This document shows, piece after piece, positions 44,154-51,271 of a stretch of DNA of 64,000 nt. Source of the DNA: Ruminococcus sp. GTDB taxonomy: Bacteria > Bacillota > Clostridia > Oscillospirales > Ruminococcaceae. Where the stretch lies: NCBI GenBank assembly GCA_024697545.1, contig JAILFN010000123.1:1-64000 (forward strand). The letters are read 5' to 3'. The notes below the pieces were generated by a model. The model was given only the letters and a program-made list of their open reading frames with translations. It was not told the origin of the DNA and made no database searches. How positions within the stretch are numbered: the stretch's first letter is position 1; the number at the start of each line of letters is the position of its first letter. The position numbers and the translations under genes were made by a program.

Positions 44154-44588
44154 ATGCAATTTGGATTGCTGGCTCTTGCCGAAGATGTGATACACACATC
44201 GGACAGGGACCTTGGCGCGACCACAGTCGCTTCTGTGGTTATTACAGGTATAGCAGTCGTGTTTATAGCACTGATACTGCTGATAGCCCTTGTTTCAGTT
44301 TATGGTGCTGTGTTTAAATCCATAAACAAGAAGGCTGCCGAAAAGGCTGCCAAGGAAGCAGAAAAGCCAAAAGAATCATCATCTGTCAAAGCTGCTGCTC
44401 CCGCACCGGCTGTTGAAGATGGTATAGAGGAAGAAATAGTCGCGGTCATCACCGCAGCTATCGCAGCATACGGAGCAAACAGCGGAAAGACGCTTGCCGT
44501 AAAGAGCATCAGGCGTTCAGGCAGCGCACCTTCGGGCAGAAGTGCTTGGGGTTCGGCAGGACTTGCCGAGGCGACCCGCCCCTTCTGA
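44154..44588 (+). CDS. oadG: Na+-translocating decarboxylase gamma subunit
   Basis: A 144-residue OadG/MmdC-type subunit. One membrane helix (about 22-48, VITGIAVVFIALILLIALVSVYGAVF) is followed by a Lys/Ala/Pro linker and the conserved C-terminal AVITAAIAAYGAN segment. The subunit assembles the carboxyltransferase and the beta pump. The start is the ATG at 44154 after AAAAGGAG; the upstream open frame from 44067 lacks a ribosome site. oadB is next, but the alpha and biotin carrier genes are absent here, so the substrate (oxaloacetate, methylmalonyl-CoA or glutaconyl-CoA) cannot be named. Confidence 0.85.
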   Translation: MQFGLLALAEDVIHTSDRDLGATTVASVVITGIAVVFIALILLIALVSVYGAVFKSINKKAAEKAAKEAEKPKESSSVKAAAPAPAVEDGIEEEIVAVITAAIAAYGANSGKTLAVKSIRRSGSAPSGRSAWGSAGLAEATRPF

Positions 44589-44666
44589 TCGTATCCAAAC
44601 GGCAGCTTGTTACTCTGAATGTAATTATTTGACTTACTGCCTTACAGAAAGGAATGTATAAATTAA

Positions 44667-45926
44667 ATGGCTATAATAGAAGGCTTTCTCAACACTCTTC
44701 TGGACCTCTGCAATAAATCCGGCTTTGCGGGATTCTTAGAAGCAGGCGGCTGGAAAAACATAATAATGATACTGATATCATTCGTATTCATGTATCTTGC
44801 GATCGCCCGCGGTTTTGAACCGCTCCTGCTGCTTCCGATTTCTTTCGGTATGCTGCTGACGAACCTCCCCTTTGCGGGAATGTATCACTCGGAATACTGG
44901 GAATACATCACAAAGATCGAAGTTGACCCGACCACGGGCTCACAGGTCGTCAACGACCACTATCTCGATTACGGATACATATTGCGGCACGGCGGATTGC
45001 TTGATATGCTCTACCTCGGCGTAAAGCTTCAGATATATCCCCCGCTGATATTCTTAGGCATCGGCGCTATGACCGACTTCGGTCCGCTGATTGCAAACCC
45101 CAAGAGCTTCCTGCTTGGTGCAGCTGCTCAGGGCGGTATATTCTTCACCTTCGTGGGCGCTGCCCTCCTCGGGATGACCGCTGCCGAGTGTGCTTCTATC
45201 GCCATCATCGGCGGTGCTGACGGTCCTACTGCTATATTCGTATCTTCCAAGCTGCTTTCCAAGACCGACGACATAGGCGTTGGTACCATCGCTCTTGCAG
45301 CTTACACATACATGGCACTCGTGCCTATAATTCAGCCTCCTATAATGAAGGCTCTTACCACCAAAAAGGAACGCTCGGTAGTTATGGGGCAGCTGAGAAC
45401 TGTTTCCAAGACCGAGAAGATACTCTTCCCGATCCTTGTAACCGTTGTTATCGCGCTGATGATTCCCGACGCTGCTCCGCTGGTAGGTATGCTGATGTTC
45501 GGCAACCTGCTCAAGGAATCGGGCTGCTGCGACAGAATAGCAAAGACCGCTCAGAATGAGCTTATGAACATCATCACGATATTCCTCGGCACTTCGGTAG
45601 GCGCTACCACCCGTGCCGACAACATCATCACACTCGCTTTCGGAAAGGTAATACTCCTCGGCGTTATCGCATTCTCGCTGGCTACTGCCTGCGGCGTGCT
45701 GCTCGGAAAGGTAATGTACCTTGTATCCGGAAAGACCATCAATCCGCTCATCGGTTCCGCGGGCGTTTCCGCAGTTCCTATGGCTGCCCGTGTTGCTCAG
45801 AAGGTCGGTCAGGAAGAGAATCCTACCAACTACCTGCTGATGCACGCTATGGGTCCGAACGTTGCAGGCGTTATCGGTTCTGCTGTTGCGGCAGGCGTAC
45901 TGCTCTCCATCGTTCACATCGGTTGA
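44667..45926 (+). CDS. oadB: Na+-translocating decarboxylase beta subunit
   Basis: A 419-residue polytopic membrane protein that couples biotin decarboxylation to Na+ export. Diagnostic stretches are the NPKSFLLGAAAQGGIFFTF loop, GGADGPTAIF with the essential Asp, SGCCDRIAKTAQNEL, GTSVGATTRAD, and GSAGVSAVPMAARV near the C-terminus. The length and helix pattern are those of OadB/MmdB/GcdB. It lies 78 bases after oadG. An uncommon insert of about 25 residues occurs near 75-100 (YHSEYWEYITKIEVDPTTG). Confidence 0.95.
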   Translation: MAIIEGFLNTLLDLCNKSGFAGFLEAGGWKNIIMILISFVFMYLAIARGFEPLLLLPISFGMLLTNLPFAGMYHSEYWEYITKIEVDPTTGSQVVNDHYLDYGYILRHGGLLDMLYLGVKLQIYPPLIFLGIGAMTDFGPLIANPKSFLLGAAAQGGIFFTFVGAALLGMTAAECASIAIIGGADGPTAIFVSSKLLSKTDDIGVGTIALAAYTYMALVPIIQPPIMKALTTKKERSVVMGQLRTVSKTEKILFPILVTVVIALMIPDAAPLVGMLMFGNLLKESGCCDRIAKTAQNELMNIITIFLGTSVGATTRADNIITLAFGKVILLGVIAFSLATACGVLLGKVMYLVSGKTINPLIGSAGVSAVPMAARVAQKVGQEENPTNYLLMHAMGPNVAGVIGSAVAAGVLLSIVHIG

Positions 45927-45946
45927 TTCAGCGAACATAAAAAGAT

Positions 45947-45978
45947 AAATGACGGGACATATCTTCCCGTCATTTTTT
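45947..45978 (+). terminator. Terminator after oadB
   Basis: AAATGACGGGA pairs with TCCCGTCATTT over a seven-base loop and continues as TTT. The next gene begins 16 bases further on. Confidence 0.88.
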
Positions 45979-45993
45979 ATAGGAGGTAAAACT

Positions 45994-46578
45994 ATGAGCG
46001 AAAGATTCTTCGCCGTCATTTCACGAATGAAATACATAAACCGATGGGCGCTTATGCGAAACACCATCACCGAGAATATCAGCGAGCATTCCCTTGAAGT
46101 CGCATTCATCGCACACGCTCTCGCGCTTATACGGAATAAGCGGTTCCACGGGAAGATCGACCCCGAACGCTGTGCGCTTCTTGCCATGTATCATGACGTT
46201 TCAGAGATCATAACTGGCGACCTTCCCACCCCCGTAAAATATTACAACAAGGAGATAAGGAGCGTCTACGAAGAGATCGAGCACAAGGCTATCGACCAGC
46301 TTCTTTCATATCTCCCGGATGACTTGAAAGAGGATTACCGTCCCCTGTTCTCATATACCGAAGAAGAAACCGAGCTCTGGGCGATCGTCAAGGCAGCGGA
46401 CAAGCTTTCTGCGCTTATCAAATGCATCGAAGAACGCAGGATGGGAAATGATGACTTTGTTTCAGCCGAGCAGTCAACGCTTGATTCCATTCATGCGCTT
46501 GATCTCCCCGAGGCTGAGGTATTCCTCGAAGAGTTCATTCCCGCATACACACTGACGCTCGACGATCAGGCTAAGTAG
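45994..46578 (+). CDS. 5'-deoxynucleotidase, YfbR-like HD protein
   Basis: A 194-residue HD phosphohydrolase. Motifs NRWALMRNT, ENISEHSLEVAFIAHAL, MYHDVSEIITGDLPTPVKY and KAADKLSALIKC match YfbR, a dNMP 5'-nucleotidase, including its substrate-selecting loop. The start is ATG at 45994, six bases after AGGAGG; the open frame upstream lies in the oadB terminator. It has no clear promoter of its own and may be expressed by read-through. Confidence 0.88.
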   Translation: MSERFFAVISRMKYINRWALMRNTITENISEHSLEVAFIAHALALIRNKRFHGKIDPERCALLAMYHDVSEIITGDLPTPVKYYNKEIRSVYEEIEHKAIDQLLSYLPDDLKEDYRPLFSYTEEETELWAIVKAADKLSALIKCIEERRMGNDDFVSAEQSTLDSIHALDLPEAEVFLEEFIPAYTLTLDDQAK

Positions 46579-46615
46579 AAAGTGTTAAGATACTGTATAG
46601 TTTTATTATATTCAC

Positions 46616-46644
46616 TTGACTTGTGTCTGATAATGGGTTATAAT
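46616..46644 (+). promoter_or_regulatory. Promoter of rpe
   Basis: TTGACT (46616-46621), a 17-base spacer and TATAAT (46639-46644). Confidence 0.85.
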
Positions 46645-46673
46645 GTATGAGTAAATGTTAGGAGGTGCCGTAT

Positions 46674-47324
46674 TTGGATACAATTATTTCTGCATCACTT
46701 CTTTCGGCAGATTTCAGCCGGCTGGGAGATGATATCAAAAGAGCAGAAAATGCGGGTGCCGACTGGCTGCATTACGACGTTATGGACGGTCTTTTTGTTC
46801 CCAGCATAAGCTTTGGCGAGCCTGTTTTAAAATACGTGAGAGCTTCCGCCAAGATTCCTCTTGACGTTCATCTCATGATAAACGATCCGATCAGATACAT
46901 TGACAACTACGCTTCTCTCGGTGCGGCGGGAATAACCTTTCACGTTGAGTCGTGCGACGACCCCGCAGCCGTTATCGAAAAGATACATAATGCAGGCTGC
47001 AAGGCGGGTATCTCCGTCAAGCCCAACACCCCCGTCAGTGTTATCAAAAGTTACATAAACGATATAGAGCTGATACTGATAATGACCGTTGAGCCGGGTT
47101 TCGGCGGACAGTCGTTTATTGAAAGCACTCTCGATAAGATAGCGCAGGCGCGTGAGCTTGCCGAAAGATCGGGCAGAAGGATATACATTCAGGTGGACGG
47201 CGGCATAAACGATAAGACCGCACCCCTTGTAAGGAAGTACGGCGCCGATGTTCTAGTTTCCGGTTCTTATCTGTTCTGCTCGGAGGACATGAAAGAGCGC
47301 ATTATCGGGCTTCGGGGTCGATAA
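46674..47324 (+). CDS. rpe: Ribulose-phosphate 3-epimerase
   Basis: A 216-residue TIM-barrel enzyme of the pentose phosphate pathway that interconverts ribulose 5-phosphate and xylulose 5-phosphate. SASLLSADFSRLG, HYDVMDGLFVP, DVHLMI, TVEPGFGGQSF and VDGGINDKT carry the metal ligands and catalytic Asp pair. The start is probably TTG at 46674, six bases after GGAGGTG; a GTG at 46665 lies inside that ribosome site. The 3' end overlaps the convergent MecA-like gene by 23 bases, with no terminator between. Confidence 0.94.
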   Translation: MDTIISASLLSADFSRLGDDIKRAENAGADWLHYDVMDGLFVPSISFGEPVLKYVRASAKIPLDVHLMINDPIRYIDNYASLGAAGITFHVESCDDPAAVIEKIHNAGCKAGISVKPNTPVSVIKSYINDIELILIMTVEPGFGGQSFIESTLDKIAQARELAERSGRRIYIQVDGGINDKTAPLVRKYGADVLVSGSYLFCSEDMKERIIGLRGR

Positions 47325-47808
47325 GCTCTAATAACTGCATAAACGGAGTATCGGAGAGCAGCTCTCCGTACTCCTTTATTTTTGCGCTGAGATACGGCGG
47401 TGAGGCTTTCGTTTTATCGTACTCACGGCAGATGAGCGCATAGCGGTCGTCGTATTTGTAAAGCACAGCCGATTCGGGTTCGGGTAAGCTCTGAATAAGC
47501 TCTATCACCCTACGAGGGGTATCGCATAGCACAACGCGCTCCCCTGCCAGTTTGGTCAGCTTCATGCCTTTGCCCGAAAGGTACACTATGAGTCCGCCGC
47601 CGCTTTTTTTGAATACCTCAGCCGTAAGCTTGTCGGGAGAGATCTCGCACAGCCCCATGTCTGATAACCGCCTCAGAGCAGAAGCTATAAACAGCCTCGA
47701 TGCAGTGTCGCTGCCTGAAAAGCTTTCATAATCTATCCCGAAAACGGCACACTCATCCGCCGTGACCTCTATCTTTGCACAGCATTCATTCATCACCGTG
47801 ATATCCAA
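47302..47808 (-). CDS. MecA-like ClpC adaptor protein
   Basis: A 168-residue protein resembling clostridial MecA adaptors. The N-terminal part (ITVMNECCAKIEVTADE, then an LFIASALRRL helix and FKKSGGGLIVYLS) has the MecA pattern. The C-terminal part (RRVIELIQSLPEPESAVLYKYDDRYALIC) resembles the ClpC-binding domain. MecA hands substrates to ClpC. The start is uncertain: TTG at 47808 is best placed after GGGGGTGATC; GTG at 47850 and ATG at 47793 are in frame. The ribosome site lies in the 3' arm of a strong hairpin, so expression may be low or regulated. Confidence 0.6.
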   Translation of the reverse strand: MDITVMNECCAKIEVTADECAVFGIDYESFSGSDTASRLFIASALRRLSDMGLCEISPDKLTAEVFKKSGGGLIVYLSGKGMKLTKLAGERVVLCDTPRRVIELIQSLPEPESAVLYKYDDRYALICREYDKTKASPPYLSAKIKEYGELLSDTPFMQLLELIDPEAR

Positions 47809-47815
47809 AAGATCA

Positions 47816-47855
47816 CCCCCGTGCAGACTGTCTTTTACAGTATACTGCACGGGGG
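47816..47855 (-). terminator. Strong hairpin after the ABC-F gene; overlaps the MecA-like ribosome site
   Basis: CCCCCGTGCAG (47816-47826) pairs with CTGCACGGGGG (47845-47855), and an inner ACTGT/ACAGT adds five pairs. On the minus strand a short U-rich stretch (TGATCTTTT) follows. It can act as the ABC-F terminator and at the same time hide GGGGG of the next ribosome site. Confidence 0.7.
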
Positions 47856-47864
47856 CGTATTTGG

Positions 47865-49802
47865 TTACTCTTCAAGAGCGACCCATTCTTCGGTTTTTTC
47901 CTCGACTTCATTGCGAAGGCTTTCGAGAAGGTTGCATTTTTCTGTCATCAACGCAAAATCAGCCGCAACTGCGGGGTCTGAGATCTCCTCCTCAAGCTCT
48001 GCTATCCGAGTCTCAAGGGCGTCTATCTCCTCTTCGAGCTGCTTTATACGCTGACGTCTTTTGGCGTCTTCTGCACGCTGCTGCTTGGAGCGGTATTGCT
48101 TCTGCTTGTTCGCAGCGTACTCCTCCTCGCGGCGGATACGCTTGTCCTCAGCTATCTGTTCCTGCTCGGCACGCTGTTCCTCGGCTATGACATTCATATA
48201 ATTTGAAAAGCTTCCGGGGAATGAACGAACTCCGCCCTCCCGTACCTCGACCACGCGGTCGGCGATCTTACTTAACAGGTAACGGTCGTGGGAAACTATG
48301 AGCATTGTCCCCTCAAACTCTCTCAGCGCCTCTTCAAGAACTTCCTTTGTAGGAAGGTCTATATGGTTCGTAGGCTCATCGAGCATCAGGAAATTGCCGT
48401 GGTTCTGTACCATTATCGCAAAACATAGCTTGGCACGTTCTCCGCCGCTAAGGACGGACACGGGCTTGAATACGTCCTCACCGTGGAAAAGCACAGACGC
48501 GAGCGCTGAGCGTATCTCTCCATCGCTGAGTGACGGACAGTTCCTTGCCATAGATTCAAGAGCATTATCGTAAGGCTCGAGCTGCGCGTGTTCCTGATCG
48601 AAATAGCTCAGCTTTACATTATTGCCCCAGACGATATTGCCTTTGCTGTGAGGCACCGTGCCAAGGATTAGGCGTAAGATAGAGGTTTTGCCGATGCCGT
48701 TGTCGCCCACAAGTGCGACGTGTTCACCGCGGCGGATATGAAGATCAAGGCTCTCGATGAGCGTTTTCTGCTCAAAGCCCTCGCCGACGACAAGCGGGCA
48801 ATTCACAACCTGAACGATATCCTTAGTCGGCTCAATGGTGTATTCCAGCTTTATCTTCTGCGCTTTATCAAATACAGCGGGGCGTTCGAGGGGCTCTATC
48901 CTGTCGAGCATCTTTTCGCGCGACTTTGCCATCTTTGCTGTCGATGCGCGTACTTTGTTCCGTGCTATATAGTCCTCGAGCTTCTCGATCTCCTTCTGCT
49001 GAGCCTGATACTCCTTTATCTGCCTGGCCGTTCTCTGCTCACGCTGGGCGATATACTCGGTATAATTTCCGCGATAGCTTACAAGCCTGCCGTTTTCGAT
49101 CTCGCAGATCCTGCTGCAAAGCTTGTCGAGGAAATAACGATCGTGCGATACTATTATAATAGCACCGCGGTAGGTCTTCAGATAACCCTCGAGCCACATC
49201 AGCGTCTTAAAATCCAGATGGTTGGTAGGCTCGTCAAGGATAAGCAGCTCGGGCTGTTCCAGAAGCAGCTTTGCAAGCGCCAGACGGGTCTTCTCTCCTC
49301 CCGAAAGGGTCGAGATCACCCTGCCGTAAGAAAGATCTGAGAACCCCATGCCGTTGAGTATCTGCTTGATCTTGAACTCAGTGTTGTAGCCGTCATGAAG
49401 CTCGAAATACGCGGACAGGCGGCTGTATTCCGCGCCAGCGAACTCAAGCTCGTCGCCGACACAATCGGTCATCAGCTCGGTAAGCTCGTCCATTCGCTGT
49501 TTGATCTTCGTAAGCTTATCGAATGCCGCGTTCATCTCTTCGATAACCGTTGCATCCGAATCAAGACCCGTATTCTGTGCCAGAAATCCGAGCCCTACAT
49601 CGCGTACTGTAAGTTCACCGCTGCCGTCGGGCGCTTTGTCATACTCTTCCTCGCCCATGATGATCTTCAGCAGCGTTGACTTGCCGCAGCCGTTGCGCCC
49701 GACAAGTCCCACCGTTTCATTCTCATTGAGCGTGAAACAAATGTCCTTCAGCAATGGTTCTCCATTAAAGTATTTATATATATGTTCGATATTGATAATC
49801 AA
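47865..49802 (-). CDS. ABC-F family ATPase
   Basis: A 645-residue protein with two ABC domains and no membrane segment. Each domain has Walker A (GRNGCGKST; GDNGIGKTS), a signature (LSGGEKTRLALAKLLL; LSGGERAKLCFAIM) and DEPTNHLD/DEPTNHID. Between them lies the basic ABC-F linker helix (about 235-300), and the C-terminus is a long coiled coil (about 550-640). ABC-F proteins act on the ribosome E site as translation factors or antibiotic-resistance proteins; the layout fits the housekeeping YdiF/Uup group better than a resistance factor. The start is TTG at 49802 after AAGGAG. Confidence 0.9.
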   Translation of the reverse strand: MIINIEHIYKYFNGEPLLKDICFTLNENETVGLVGRNGCGKSTLLKIIMGEEEYDKAPDGSGELTVRDVGLGFLAQNTGLDSDATVIEEMNAAFDKLTKIKQRMDELTELMTDCVGDELEFAGAEYSRLSAYFELHDGYNTEFKIKQILNGMGFSDLSYGRVISTLSGGEKTRLALAKLLLEQPELLILDEPTNHLDFKTLMWLEGYLKTYRGAIIIVSHDRYFLDKLCSRICEIENGRLVSYRGNYTEYIAQREQRTARQIKEYQAQQKEIEKLEDYIARNKVRASTAKMAKSREKMLDRIEPLERPAVFDKAQKIKLEYTIEPTKDIVQVVNCPLVVGEGFEQKTLIESLDLHIRRGEHVALVGDNGIGKTSILRLILGTVPHSKGNIVWGNNVKLSYFDQEHAQLEPYDNALESMARNCPSLSDGEIRSALASVLFHGEDVFKPVSVLSGGERAKLCFAIMVQNHGNFLMLDEPTNHIDLPTKEVLEEALREFEGTMLIVSHDRYLLSKIADRVVEVREGGVRSFPGSFSNYMNVIAEEQRAEQEQIAEDKRIRREEEYAANKQKQYRSKQQRAEDAKRRQRIKQLEEEIDALETRIAELEEEISDPAVAADFALMTEKCNLLESLRNEVEEKTEEWVALEE

Positions 49803-49974
49803 AGGAAGCGCATCTCCTTTTATTCATATTTTAAGTTAAAATTATTTGCAATTGAAAAACAGCTTAATCGTTTAAGATTTTGTACAGACTGACATTTTCA
49901 AGCACGAATACGAGGCGCGTTTTGTAAGCTTATACAAAAGAGTCTAGAAAATTGTAAATTTCTTCAAGCGCCAC

Positions 49975-50003
49975 TTGAAAAAGTTGAAATAGTTTGTTAA
50001 AAT
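49975..50003 (+). promoter_or_regulatory. Promoter of the EIIA-like gene
   Basis: TTGAAA (49975-49980), a 17-base spacer and TAAAAT (49998-50003). The interval 49803-50065 shows nothing else. Confidence 0.75.
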
Positions 50004-50065
50004 ATATTTAGACAATTATTAATCATACCGACAGCCGGACCCCTTACGAGATGGGAGTGATCGTA

Positions 50066-50536
50066 ATGACATTTAAGAAAAGAACAGATAAACCCGAATC
50101 AGCAGAACGCGGTATCATTTACAGCTGTTGTCTGGGTGAAGTAAAGTCTCTTGACAGAATTTCAGAGGATCTGTTCCCAAGCTTATTTGTCGGTGATGGT
50201 TTCTGCATCTTACCGACAGGTAACATTTTTGTCTGTCCTGTCAAAGGAGTTATCAAGGACGTTTCGGAAAACGGAATGGATATCACAATAAAAACTTCTG
50301 ATGGCTTGATACTCATCGTTTCCCTCGGAAAAGATGGCGGCAAAGCGATAAACGCAGAGGTATGCGTTCAGCGCGGCGACATCGTTCCCGCAGGTGCCGA
50401 GCTATGGAAGACTGACGGTATCGACGGTTCTTTAGTCTGCGTAGTGGTCGTTACCAACTGCAACGGTAAAGACTTCAAGATTAACTACGGCAGAGTTAAG
50501 CAATTGAATCAGCCAATTATGAAAATCTCCATATAA
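50066..50536 (+). CDS. EIIA-Glc-like PTS domain protein lacking the phospho-histidine
   Basis: A 156-residue single-domain protein with the EIIA-Glc (crr) fold. CLGEVKSLDRISEDLFPSLFVGDGFCILPT, VCPVKGVIKDV, TSDGLILIVSLGKDGG and VQRGDIVPAGAELW align with the family. In active EIIA-Glc the segment is LLIHVGLDT, with a His that takes the phosphate; here that position is Ser86, and the second His before the RTDDG-like segment is also missing. It therefore cannot be phosphorylated in the usual way. The start is ATG at 50066, eight bases after GGGAG. No other PTS genes are near. A regulatory or sugar-sensing role is possible. Confidence 0.8.
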   Translation: MTFKKRTDKPESAERGIIYSCCLGEVKSLDRISEDLFPSLFVGDGFCILPTGNIFVCPVKGVIKDVSENGMDITIKTSDGLILIVSLGKDGGKAINAEVCVQRGDIVPAGAELWKTDGIDGSLVCVVVVTNCNGKDFKINYGRVKQLNQPIMKISI

Positions 50537-50572
50537 TTTCAATTCCATTGTATTTGACCCGAGCATATCGGG

Positions 50573-51271
50573 TCACTTTTTTGCCCTGAGACAGATCGCC
50601 GCAGCAAATACTCTCTCGGCACCCATCTGCTTTAACAGACGCGCGCAGGCGTTTAGGGTGGAACCTGTGGTAAATACATCGTCGCAGATAAGTATATTCT
50701 TGCCGTCAAGACGCTTTGAGGCGTCCTTTATGTAATATGTAGTGTCGGCAGATCTGTTTCTGCTTTTTGCCGAACGTTTGTGCTGGGAGATGTACCTGAA
50801 CCTGTGTCCGAGCAGCGTCGGGTCATAGTCCTTGCCGATCCTGTCCGCGAGCTTTACGGCGAACAGCTCCGCCTGATCGTACCCTCTGTGATTTCGGTTG
50901 ACGATGTTCATCGGCACCGAGGTCACGATGTCTATGCGTTCGGTGATATCATTTTCAAGCTTGATCGCCATTCGTTCAGCGGCATAATCTGCAAAGGGCA
51001 GGCATCTCCTGAACTTGAAAGACTTCACCGCAGCTGCGGCTGTGCCTGTGTAGTAGAACAAAGCCGTTGCGATATCAAAGCTCACTTTCCTGCCGTTTAT
51101 CTCATCTTCAAAAAAGCTCTGCCACGGAAGATCTTCAAGGTATTCAAGCTGTTTTTCACACTCGCTGCACATACATCTGCCTTTGTCCACGACAATATCG
51201 CAGCCCGGGCAATGCTCGGGAAAGAGGATATCCAGAATAAACTCAAAAGATCGAGGTCTGTCCGTCTGCAT
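50573..51271 (-). CDS. comF: ComF family phosphoribosyltransferase-like protein
   Basis: A 232-residue protein. An N-terminal zinc-ribbon-like part (CPGC ... CMCSEC) precedes a type I phosphoribosyltransferase fold ending in NILICDDVFTTGSTLNA, the PRPP-binding loop. ComF is needed for DNA uptake in competent Firmicutes, but close relatives occur in non-competent species. The start is ATG at 51271, ten bases after AAGGAG, and lies 29 bases inside the recD2 gene, so the two are coupled. Confidence 0.88.
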   Translation of the reverse strand: MQTDRPRSFEFILDILFPEHCPGCDIVVDKGRCMCSECEKQLEYLEDLPWQSFFEDEINGRKVSFDIATALFYYTGTAAAAVKSFKFRRCLPFADYAAERMAIKLENDITERIDIVTSVPMNIVNRNHRGYDQAELFAVKLADRIGKDYDPTLLGHRFRYISQHKRSAKSRNRSADTTYYIKDASKRLDGKNILICDDVFTTGSTLNACARLLKQMGAERVFAAAICLRAKK

